Assembly: GCA_045649505.1 (NCBI GenBank)
Contig: JAZRQA010000063.1
Coordinates: 1-16,295, forward strand
DNA: 16,295 nucleotides
Reading direction: 5' to 3'
Source of the DNA: SIG587 sp045649505
GTDB lineage: Bacteria > Bacillota > Clostridia > Oscillospirales > Acutalibacteraceae
Positions 8,220 to 14,975 of the stretch are shown here, piece after piece. Position 1 is the stretch's first letter; the number at the start of each line of letters is the position of its first letter. A program made the position numbers and the translations under genes. The notes under the pieces were generated by a model, which did no database searches, was not told the origin of the DNA, and saw only the letters and a program-made list of their open reading frames with translations.

Positions 8220-8255
8220 AATTGGACAAAATACCGTGAGGTATTTTGTCCAATT
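8220..8255 (-). terminator. Perfect 16-bp inverted repeat, probable terminator of htrA
   Basis: Arms AATTGGACAAAATACC and GGTATTTTGTCCAATT pair perfectly around a four-base loop. The hairpin starts about five bases after the htrA stop. On the minus strand the tail is GTTCTTTG, so it is only moderately U-rich. On the plus strand the tail TATTTTATT is richer, but no plus-strand gene reads into it. Most likely it ends the htrA transcript and insulates the yicC promoter. Confidence 0.65.
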
Positions 8256-8259
8256 TATT

Positions 8260-9573
8260 TTATTGCGCATTATTCGCGCCTATTTTAATAGAAGTTGAAT
8301 AATATCTTCCCGAACGGTAAATAACTACGGCAACGCTTTGACCGGGGTCACACTCGGTTAGCACATCATTAAACACTGTATAATCCGTTATTTGCCTTCC
8401 GTTAAATTCGGTAATAATATCCCCTCTTTTTATTTTTGCAATATCGGCAGGGCCTCCGCTTACAACGCTTTGAACAACCGCACCCACGGGATAATTAAGA
8501 TACTTTAAGGTCTGCGCATCGTAGCGTTCACTTATTATTATTCCAATATAAGGTGTAGGTTCATATTCTTTAGCAATAATTTTATCGCAAATCTCTTTTA
8601 CACTTGAAACAGGTATAGCAAAGCCCATGCCCTCATAGCTTTCCGAAACAATTTTTGAACTATTAATTCCTATAAGCTTACCCTGCGTATTAACAAGAGC
8701 ACCGCCCGAGTTGCCCGGGTTAATTGCTGCATCTGTCTGAATTAAATACGAGGAATCGCCGTCGGAAATTGTTCTGTTTAGTCCGCTAATAATACCATAC
8801 GTAACCGATCCCATAAACTCGAGACCGCCCGGATTTCCTATTGCGGCAACAAACTGTCCGACCTTAAGGTCCTTAGAATTACCAAGTTCAATCGCCTGAA
8901 GACTTTTTTCCGTTTGAATTTTAATAACTGCGAGGTCATTGGTGATATTATAACCTACAACGGTTGCATTGATGCCTTTTTCGGTATTATCTGCTAAAAA
9001 AACCTGAATAGAGGTGCTTTGGGAGCCAATTGCACTTTCTATAACATGGTAGTTGGTTATTATATAACCGTCACGGCTGTAAATAACGCCCGAACCCTCG
9101 CCCGTTGTTTCCTCGCTGCTTCCGAAAAAATTATTTACTGCCGCCATTGTTCTAATACCAACAACACTGGGGGTAACCTTTTGTGCAACCGCTTCAATAA
9201 CTGATTCGGCAGTTTTGTCAACAGTTATATTTACATTAGAGCCGCCACCCTCAGATTGGGTTGAAGAGGTCATCGAAGAATTATTTTGAACAGTATTATT
9301 CAAATCAAAAAATCTACCCGACAGTAAAACACCAATACCCGATACCGCGCCTATAATTGCAGCAAGAAGAGCCGCTATAATAACGGTTGTAAAACTATAC
9401 CGCTTTTCTTTTTTTGAGGGAAGTTTGTCAGGCATTTTGGGCTGATAGAAATTTTGTTGTTTCTCAGTAGCACTATTAGAATTTTCATTTTCTTTTGTTT
9501 CTTGTTTCAAATTATCTGTATGCTCAGTACAATCAAAACCGATAATTTCGTCATGGTTTGAATTTTGATCCAT
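8260..9573 (-). CDS. Membrane-anchored HtrA/DegP-type serine protease with PDZ domain
   Basis: A 437-residue protein for surface protein quality control. Residues 1-59 are a hydrophilic, Asn/Glu/Lys-rich cytoplasmic tail. One membrane helix lies at about 61-85, and a low-complexity linker rich in Ser, Asn and Gly runs to about 115. The trypsin-like domain has the triad His176 (ITNYHVIES), Asp213 (TNDLAVIKI) and Ser289 (NPGNSGGAL). A single C-terminal PDZ domain spans about 342-432, with VVSGGPADIAKIKRGDIITEFNG inside it. This is the one-TM, one-PDZ layout of Firmicute HtrA/HtrB/YyxA proteins, so I give no specific symbol. The ATG has AAAGGGG seven bases upstream. It has its own likely promoter and a hairpin after its stop, so it seems to be transcribed alone. 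A stress-regulator (CssR-like) operator was not recognisable. Confidence 0.95.
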   Translation of the reverse strand: MDQNSNHDEIIGFDCTEHTDNLKQETKENENSNSATEKQQNFYQPKMPDKLPSKKEKRYSFTTVIIAALLAAIIGAVSGIGVLLSGRFFDLNNTVQNNSSMTSSTQSEGGGSNVNITVDKTAESVIEAVAQKVTPSVVGIRTMAAVNNFFGSSEETTGEGSGVIYSRDGYIITNYHVIESAIGSQSTSIQVFLADNTEKGINATVVGYNITNDLAVIKIQTEKSLQAIELGNSKDLKVGQFVAAIGNPGGLEFMGSVTYGIISGLNRTISDGDSSYLIQTDAAINPGNSGGALVNTQGKLIGINSSKIVSESYEGMGFAIPVSSVKEICDKIIAKEYEPTPYIGIIISERYDAQTLKYLNYPVGAVVQSVVSGGPADIAKIKRGDIITEFNGRQITDYTVFNDVLTECDPGQSVAVVIYRSGRYYSTSIKIGANNAQ

Positions 9574-9653
9574 TTTTATTCCCCTTTCCCATAAGTTTTC
9601 TAGATAACAATATATTACAATTTCGAATGAAATTCATGAACTATCGGTAAATA

Positions 9654-9682
9654 AATATACCATAATTTTGTAAATTATGCAA
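9654..9682 (-). promoter_or_regulatory. Candidate promoter of the htrA-type gene
   Basis: On the minus strand TATATT (9659-9654) stands 17 bases after TTGCAT (9682-9677). The -10 is good but the -35 is weak, matching only its first three bases. This would give a leader of about 75 bases. A weak -35 would fit a gene that needs an activator, but that is inference. Confidence 0.35.
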
Positions 9683-9695
9683 CCTATTAGTAAAA

Positions 9696-9742
9696 AAAGC
9701 ATCTTTCCGCAAGAAATAGTATTCCCTGAAGAAAAATGCTTT
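9696..9742 (-). terminator. Probable terminator at the end of the ymfF-ymfH-lgt-folD operon
   Basis: Just after the stop of the unknown membrane protein, the minus strand can form AAAGCATTTTTCT paired with GGAAAGATGCTTT. That is about 13 pairs, including two G-U, with a loop of about 21 bases. A run of T follows (GCTTTTTTT, partly in the stem). The large loop makes it less typical than most intrinsic terminators, but position and T-run fit. Confidence 0.5.
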
Positions 9743-9746
9743 AAAA

Positions 9747-10472
9747 CTAAAATCTTCTGCGTTTAATGCGAACAAATTCTCTTACGTCATTATCCTCACG
9801 ACGGCGCAACTGGATTATAAGTAAAATAATAATATAGACTGCCAATGCCAGAAAAACTAATATAAATATCAGAACAAGAATTACAGATACAACATAAGTA
9901 ACACCCGAACGCTGTTTTTGTGTTTTAATGGAGAATGAATTTAAAATTTCATCTTCTATCACGCTTTGAGCATCGCGGTTATAAACAGTAGCAGTATAGA
10001 GCATACCGTTCTTTAAGGTTACATATTGCGATGAAGAATATTCACCTGTGTCATCCTTAACATTAGTCTTTGAGCATATAAAATAAGCATCATTAACCGA
10101 TATTATCTTTGAATATTCCGGAACAAGCTGTTTCGCAACAACCGTCCTGTTTTCTTGACTTAAAAGTCCAATATCCTCTGTTTGCTGCGAGAACTTGGTA
10201 GAATATGCACGAATCTGAATCTGACTTTTGCTTTGAGAATGTAATATAAAAGCAACAAGCGAAGAATCAGTAAAAAGAGCTTTAAAGCTTTTTTGAGTAT
10301 ATCCAAGTTTATCTATAAGCTCAGAGTGTTCAGATATGTTTTCCTGTGTTATAACAAGATATTCCTCACTAAAAGAAAGTTCTATGTTACGTTGGGCGGG
10401 TGTCGCAGCAACCGCTGTAACTGAAAACAAAAGTAAAAGTGATATTATAAATGCAAGAATTTTAAATTTCAA
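9747..10472 (-). CDS. Unrecognised exported protein with signal peptide and C-terminal membrane anchor
   Basis: I do not recognise this 241-residue protein. It opens with a typical signal peptide (MKFKILAFIISLLLLFSVTA, cleavage likely after AVA at about 21-23). A mainly polar domain of about 165 residues follows. One strong membrane helix spans about 191-221, then a very basic tail (RRRED, RIKRRRF). The expected topology is domain outside, tail inside. The end of the outer domain (SSSQYVTLKNGMLYTATVYN, 146-165, then IEDEILNSFSIK) faintly resembles PsbP/Mog1-like folds seen in clostridial surface proteins. That is an impression only. It starts with TTG. The AGGA of its ribosome binding site overlaps the folD stop codon (TAGGATG), with an 11-base gap, so it is the last gene of the lgt-folD operon. 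Its link to envelope work is inferred from context. Confidence 0.8.
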   Translation of the reverse strand: MKFKILAFIISLLLLFSVTAVAATPAQRNIELSFSEEYLVITQENISEHSELIDKLGYTQKSFKALFTDSSLVAFILHSQSKSQIQIRAYSTKFSQQTEDIGLLSQENRTVVAKQLVPEYSKIISVNDAYFICSKTNVKDDTGEYSSSQYVTLKNGMLYTATVYNRDAQSVIEDEILNSFSIKTQKQRSGVTYVVSVILVLIFILVFLALAVYIIILLIIQLRRREDNDVREFVRIKRRRF

Positions 10473-10483
10473 AACATTTCATC

Positions 10484-11341
10484 CTAAATAATATTATTTT
10501 GTTTTTTTGCTGCAGTAAGAGTATTTTGCATAAGCATTGCAATTGTCATAGGACCTACACCACCCGGAACAGGTGTAATTGCACTGCATTGGGGAGCAAC
10601 GTTTTCATAGTCAACATCACCGCAAAGCTTTCCCTGGGAGTTTCTGTTCATACCGACATCAATAACCACTGCACCGGGCTTAACCATATCGGCAGTTACA
10701 AAACCGGCTTTACCTACAGCACTTACAAGAATATCAGCGCGACGTGTAACATTTTTTAAATCTACAGTACGTGAATGGCATACGCTCACTGTTGCATTTT
10801 CGTGCAAGAGAAGCATTGACATAGGCTTACCGACAATATTTGAGCGGCCTATAACAACACATTCCTTTCCCGAAACACAAATATTGCAGAAATGAAGCAT
10901 TTCCATAACGCCTGCAGGTGTACAAGGTAAAAAATCAAAGTCACCTATCATAATTTTTCCTACATTAACGGGATGAAAGGCATCCACATCTTTTTCGGGA
11001 TTTATGGCTCTTATAACCTCTCCCTCATCAAGATGAGACGGTAGCGGAAGCTGACATAAAATTCCGTTTACTTGCGGATCATTATTTAATTTTTCAACAA
11101 GAGAAATCAACTGCTCTGACGTTGTATCTGCGTCAAGCAAATATTCAAAAGATTTTATACCTAAATCCTCGCAGGCTTTTTTCTTGTTAGCAACATATAC
11201 CTTTGAGGCGGGATTATCGCCGACAAGTATTACAGCCAGACCGACATTTATGCCCTTTTCCTTAAGCATAGCAACCTGCTCTTTAATCTTTTCCTTGACC
11301 GCCGTAGATATTTGTTTACCGTCAATTATTTTAGTGTTCAT
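10484..11341 (-). CDS. folD: FolD, bifunctional methylenetetrahydrofolate dehydrogenase/methenyltetrahydrofolate cyclohydrolase
   Basis: FolD interconverts 5,10-methylene-, 5,10-methenyl- and 10-formyltetrahydrofolate with NADP(H). It feeds purine synthesis and the formyl donor used by Fmt. I place the start at ATG 11341, giving 285 residues (MNTKIIDGKQIS), the family's usual length. The frame stays open to 11401, but that stretch is the lgt 3' end in another frame and has no family-like sequence. Motifs are VYVANKKKACEDLGI with Tyr49 and catalytic Lys53, CQLPLP with Gln97, KDVDAFHP with Asp120, PCTPAG (139-144), GRSNIVGKPM (165-174) of the Rossmann fold, and ITPVPGGVGPMTIAM (255-269). GGGGG lies nine bases before the ATG. 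The gene overlaps the end of lgt by 11 bases. Confidence 0.97.
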   Translation of the reverse strand: MNTKIIDGKQISTAVKEKIKEQVAMLKEKGINVGLAVILVGDNPASKVYVANKKKACEDLGIKSFEYLLDADTTSEQLISLVEKLNNDPQVNGILCQLPLPSHLDEGEVIRAINPEKDVDAFHPVNVGKIMIGDFDFLPCTPAGVMEMLHFCNICVSGKECVVIGRSNIVGKPMSMLLLHENATVSVCHSRTVDLKNVTRRADILVSAVGKAGFVTADMVKPGAVVIDVGMNRNSQGKLCGDVDYENVAPQCSAITPVPGGVGPMTIAMLMQNTLTAAKKQNNII

Positions 11342-12260
11342 TTTTCTCTTCCCCCTGCGTGTGGTGACTTTCACCAGTATTTTCAGCCGAATTTTCTTCA
11401 ATAATTTCTTCTATATTAGAAGCAAACTGAGAAACATAGGCATCTTTTGCATTAACAAGCTTTTGCTTTTTGCGAATTAAAACAATAGCAGTTAAACCCG
11501 CAATACAAATAATAAAAGAGAGCAAGGAGGATACGCGTATAGGGCCGAGCATAAGACTGTCAGTACGGATAAGCTCTATAAATCCTCTTCCAAAACCGTA
11601 CCAAGCACAATATCCAAGTGCAATTTCACCGCTGAAATATCTTTTTTTGCTCAAAATATGTAATACAACAAAGCCTGCTATGCACCATATAGATTCGTAA
11701 AGAAAGCAGGGATGAACAAGACCTTCTCCGCAAACAATTTCGGTCCTGATACTTGACATACCCCAAAAATTACTGCCTGTTAGTGTACCGAATGCCTCTT
11801 GATTTACAAAATTTCCCCAACGGCCGATGCCCTGACCGATAAGAAATCCGAGAGCCGCAAGATCAAGCATATCAAAGATTTTCACCTTGCGAATACGGCA
11901 CATAAGTATCCCGCAAAGCACGGCACCTATTACAGCGCCATAAATGGCAATTCCCGAAAAACCTGAAGAATCGCCGAAACCAAAAAAATCACCTATACTT
12001 GTAAGTTTTTCACCGTCAAAAATAACATAATACGCTCTTGCGCAAAGAATTGCAACAGGGGTAGTAACAAGAACTACATCAAGCATCCTATCCTTGTTTA
12101 TATTAAAACGGTCAGCATTTTTTAGTCCGTAAATAAGAGCAAGCAAAAAGCCTATTGCAATTATTATACCGTACCAATAAACCTTCCAACCGTTACCAAT
12201 GGGAATAGTAAAGGCAATATTGTTTATTGTTAAATGAATACCGAAAATTACAACTTCCAT
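11331..12260 (-). CDS. lgt: Lgt, prolipoprotein diacylglyceryl transferase
   Basis: A 309-residue polytopic membrane enzyme that moves the diacylglyceryl group of phosphatidylglycerol onto the lipobox cysteine of prolipoproteins, the first step of lipoprotein maturation. The Lgt signature GRWGNFVNQEAFG is at 146-158 (Arg147, Asn150). Other conserved parts are KVYWYGIIIAIG (26-37), HPCFLYES (183-190) and YGFGRGFIELIRTDS (221-235, Arg225, Glu229). The position of E. coli His103 appears to be Tyr107 (GIAIYGAVIG). After the last helix (about 245-263) comes a hydrophilic, mostly acidic tail of about 45 residues, longer than in many Lgt proteins. The ATG has AGGAG eight bases upstream, inside the end of the M16 gene, five bases after its stop. 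Confidence 0.97.
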   Translation of the reverse strand: MEVVIFGIHLTINNIAFTIPIGNGWKVYWYGIIIAIGFLLALIYGLKNADRFNINKDRMLDVVLVTTPVAILCARAYYVIFDGEKLTSIGDFFGFGDSSGFSGIAIYGAVIGAVLCGILMCRIRKVKIFDMLDLAALGFLIGQGIGRWGNFVNQEAFGTLTGSNFWGMSSIRTEIVCGEGLVHPCFLYESIWCIAGFVVLHILSKKRYFSGEIALGYCAWYGFGRGFIELIRTDSLMLGPIRVSSLLSFIICIAGLTAIVLIRKKQKLVNAKDAYVSQFASNIEEIIEENSAENTGESHHTQGEEKNEH

Positions 12261-12265
12261 TATTC

Positions 12266-13534
12266 CTACTCCTTATTTTTTACAACGGATAAAACGCTGT
12301 TATCATTTTTAAGCATTTTAAGATAGGCGGGAATATCATTCGCTGATATATCACTCAGTACCTTAAGGTCATCAAAAACCGTTTCACCGCTCACAGCACA
12401 TTCACTAAGTTGTGAAGCAATCGCCTCAACACTGTTAAATCGTTTTACAGCGTCGCCGTACATACCGCGTTTAACCGCCTCAAAGAGTTCATTATCTATA
12501 CCCTTTTCGAGCATATCGGATATTTCCTTATCAATTGCATCCTTTACTCTTTCAGGGAATCGTGACTCGCCTGAAAACAGGATTGCAGCGTATCCAAAGC
12601 CTGTGAAAACCTCGGTTTCAAACTCATCATTTACAAGTCCTTCATTTATAAGTGCTTCATATAAATCCGAGTTATCACCTGCAAGAAGTTCAAGGGCAAG
12701 CTGGAAACCTATTTTATCACGTACATTCATAACAGGCTCGGTACAATTTATTTTAAAGCCGTAACAAAAAAGAGGCTGCGCAACCTGTAAAAATTGCTCG
12801 GTATAAGGCTTTAATACGCCTTCCTTTTCCTTAAAGGTACCGCGATAAATTTGCGCTTTATCCTTTTTCTTAATTAAGGAGCTTGCCTGTGCTATAATAT
12901 CATCAGCTTTAATATTACCCGCAACACAAATAAACATATTAGATGGATGATAAAAAGTATTGTAGCACTCATAAAGCAGTTTATCATCGATTTTTGCAAT
13001 ACTCTCAGTCGTTCCCGCAATATCGATTCTAACGGGATGGTTTTCATACATTGCTGCAAGCATATTAAACATTACTCGCCAGGAGGGGCTATCCTCATAC
13101 ATACGTATTTCCTGACCGATTATCCCCTGCTCTTTTTTAACTGTCTTGGCAGTAAAATAAGGCGATTGAACAAAATCAAGCAAAATTTCAAAATTTTCTT
13201 TGAATTTTGAAGTACAGGAGAAAAGATAACAGGTACGGTCAAAGGATGTATATGCATTTGCGTAAGCACCTGTCTTTGCATACCGTGTAAAGGCATCACC
13301 GTCTTCACTTTCGAAAAGTTTGTGCTCAAGAAAGTGTGCTATTCCCTCAGGAACCTCGGTGAAATTAACTGAGTCACGGCTGAAACGTGTATCTATTGAG
13401 CCGTATTTCGTTCCAAACAAGGCATATGCTGAAGAGTATTCACTACGCTCAACAACATATATTTCAAGACCGTTATCCAAAACTGCCTTAACACATTCAA
13501 CGCCTATTTTTGAGGTGATTTTATCTATTTTCAC
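12266..13534 (-). CDS. ymfH: M16B zinc metallopeptidase, catalytic subunit (YmfH-like)
   Basis: A 422-residue insulinase/mitochondrial-processing-peptidase family protein. The inverted zinc motif HFLEH gives His67, Glu70 and His71, with Glu142 (GQEIRMYED) as the expected third ligand about 70 residues on. The C-terminal half shows the usual second M16 domain (LYEALINEGLVNDEFE) but lacks the Arg/Tyr pair. That pair is in the upstream partner, so the two probably form a heterodimer with one shared active chamber. The start is GTG at 13534 with GGAGG nine bases upstream, overlapping the partner's 3' end by 14 bases. No signal peptide is visible, so it is probably cytoplasmic. The substrate is unknown. 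The symbol rests on resemblance to B. subtilis YmfH and on the paired layout. Confidence 0.9.
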   Translation of the reverse strand: MKIDKITSKIGVECVKAVLDNGLEIYVVERSEYSSAYALFGTKYGSIDTRFSRDSVNFTEVPEGIAHFLEHKLFESEDGDAFTRYAKTGAYANAYTSFDRTCYLFSCTSKFKENFEILLDFVQSPYFTAKTVKKEQGIIGQEIRMYEDSPSWRVMFNMLAAMYENHPVRIDIAGTTESIAKIDDKLLYECYNTFYHPSNMFICVAGNIKADDIIAQASSLIKKKDKAQIYRGTFKEKEGVLKPYTEQFLQVAQPLFCYGFKINCTEPVMNVRDKIGFQLALELLAGDNSDLYEALINEGLVNDEFETEVFTGFGYAAILFSGESRFPERVKDAIDKEISDMLEKGIDNELFEAVKRGMYGDAVKRFNSVEAIASQLSECAVSGETVFDDLKVLSDISANDIPAYLKMLKNDNSVLSVVKNKE

Positions 13535-14813
13535 TTTGTGTTACCTCCGGCAATAAAAGATAAACGGTGTTAAGTTTAATGCCTTGCGCGGCATTTTTAA
13601 CATCCTCATGGGTGACTTTTTCGACAAGCTTAACTACATCGCCAGGAGAAAGCAGTTTATTGTTGTGAATTTTAAGCGCATACCATACATCGAGAGCATT
13701 CAGCGAATCCTGATAGCTGTTCAAAGACTGAACGATACTTTTGATAGATGAATCAAATTCAAAATCAGAGAAATCACCGTTTTGTACCTTTTCAAGTTGT
13801 GATAATATCTCGGTTTGTGCTTTTTCGGCATTTTCCGATTCAAGCCCGCTGTCAACCATAACAAAGCCTTTATTGCGAACAGATGATGCGCTACAGTAAT
13901 AGCAAAGGCTCAGCTTCTCACGAACAACGCTGAAAAGCTTAGAATACGGGACACCGCCAAAAATATCGGTAGCAACCATAAGTGACATAGATTGCTCATC
14001 ATTACCGTAGATTTTACTCGAAAATCCCATAACAAGCTTACCCTGTAAAACATCCATACACTCAGTAACACGCTTTACATTCTTTCGTTCTTTAACATTT
14101 GAAATCTTTTTATAGTCAAAAATATTATCACGGGAAATACGGGAAAATTTTTCTCCAACCCGACTAAACAATCCCTCAGGTAATGTTTCACCTATTACAT
14201 GAATCCTTACGAATGCGCTACTGAGCATATTTTCCCAAGCCTTATAAAGTAAAGTGCCTGTAATTTTTTTTGCTTCTTTAACAGTTCCAAGCTTTCCTAT
14301 ACCAAAAGGATCGTTTTCAAACATCTCCTCCTTTAAGCGTTTCCTTGCAAAAGTACGCTTTTCATTAAGCTCGGCCTCAATATCTTCAAGCATTTTTCTT
14401 TTTTCTCTGTTTACATCATCTTCATAAAAAGAGTTTTCCTTTACACGCGGCTCAAAAATGAGTGACATAATATAATCACACGCCTTTTCAACAACCGCTT
14501 CATTATCGGGTGTAAATCTATCGTTTATAACTGTTATTACAAAACGAAGAAGCTGAGTATCACCTACAGGAACTGCGGATACGGCTACATCTGCACCGTA
14601 AAGCATATTAAGGCGGCGGTTCATTTCCTTAAAGCCGCCGTATTTACCGCTACAGGTACTCAGAACATAGGTAAGTAACGCATTGGCGCAAATATCCTCA
14701 GCCTTTAAGGGCAGATAAAAATTAAATGAAATCAGCGTTGTATTAAAACGAGAATTATCAATATATATTCCCTCAACGCCATTAGCAATGGATATAGGTT
14801 CTTTTTCTTTCAA
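13521..14813 (-). CDS. ymfF: M16 family peptidase-like protein lacking the zinc motif (YmfF-like)
   Basis: A 430-residue M16-fold protein, the likely non-catalytic partner of the adjacent YmfH-like peptidase. At the place of HxxEH the sequence reads LLTYVLSTCSGKYGG (about 46-60), with no zinc ligands. In the C-terminal half VREKLSLCYY (297-306) carries Arg298 and Tyr305/306, resembling the R/Y pair that helps bind substrate in M16 proteins. I chose TTG at 14813 because GGAGGG stands seven bases before it. A further TTG at 14828 overlaps that site. It is the first gene of the ymfF-ymfH-lgt-folD operon. In B. subtilis the equivalent pair is followed by ymfI and lipid genes. Here lgt follows. 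Confidence 0.88.
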   Translation of the reverse strand: MKEKEPISIANGVEGIYIDNSRFNTTLISFNFYLPLKAEDICANALLTYVLSTCSGKYGGFKEMNRRLNMLYGADVAVSAVPVGDTQLLRFVITVINDRFTPDNEAVVEKACDYIMSLIFEPRVKENSFYEDDVNREKRKMLEDIEAELNEKRTFARKRLKEEMFENDPFGIGKLGTVKEAKKITGTLLYKAWENMLSSAFVRIHVIGETLPEGLFSRVGEKFSRISRDNIFDYKKISNVKERKNVKRVTECMDVLQGKLVMGFSSKIYGNDEQSMSLMVATDIFGGVPYSKLFSVVREKLSLCYYCSASSVRNKGFVMVDSGLESENAEKAQTEILSQLEKVQNGDFSDFEFDSSIKSIVQSLNSYQDSLNALDVWYALKIHNNKLLSPGDVVKLVEKVTHEDVKNAAQGIKLNTVYLLLPEVTQSENR

Positions 14814-14820
14814 AAAATAT

Positions 14821-14826
14821 CCCTCC
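14821..14826 (-). promoter_or_regulatory. Ribosome binding site that decides the ymfF start
   Basis: GGAGGG on the minus strand, seven bases before TTG at 14813-14811. The upstream TTG at 14828-14826 shares a base with it and so cannot use it. Confidence 0.7.
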
Positions 14827-14856
14827 AAAAAAACAACATACTATTACTGATTTTAT

Positions 14857-14865
14857 ATTATAACA
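14857..14865 (-). promoter_or_regulatory. Extended -10 promoter for the ymfF operon
   Basis: On the minus strand TGTTATAAT gives a perfect -10 TATAAT preceded by a TGn extension. No good -35 stands 16-18 bases upstream, which extended -10 promoters can tolerate. The leader to the TTG start would be about 35-40 bases. Confidence 0.55.
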
Positions 14866-14926
14866 TATAATTTCCCATAACTCCACAAAAAAATATGAAT
14901 TTTTTGTAACTTATCCTTTCTTTGGT

Positions 14927-14954
14927 TTGAAAATTTAATAAAATATGCTAAAAT
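14927..14954 (+). promoter_or_regulatory. Promoter of the cardiolipin synthase gene
   Basis: TTGAAA (14927-14932) is followed after 16 bases by TAAAAT (14949-14954), which has TGC directly before it as an extended -10. Each box is one base from consensus. The predicted leader is very short, about 15 bases, and barely includes the ribosome binding site AAGGCGGTG at 14962-14970. That is a reason for some caution. Confidence 0.55.
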
Positions 14955-14975
14955 AAATCGAAAGGCGGTGATTGT

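Noticed and set aside
8101..8259. Small RNA or riboswitch in the yicC upstream gap
   Set aside because: Apart from the htrA hairpin and the promoter the gap is simple A/T-rich sequence, and the transcript leader is only about 40 bases.
11342..11401. Upstream extension of folD to an ATG at 11401
   Set aside because: The added 20 residues are basic and unlike FolD, they overlap lgt in another frame, and ATG at 11341 has a good ribosome binding site and the family's N terminus.
13521..14813. RiPP-type maturation system built on the M16 pair
   Set aside because: No small precursor gene, radical-SAM maturase or transporter accompanies the pair. The order is a widespread housekeeping arrangement.
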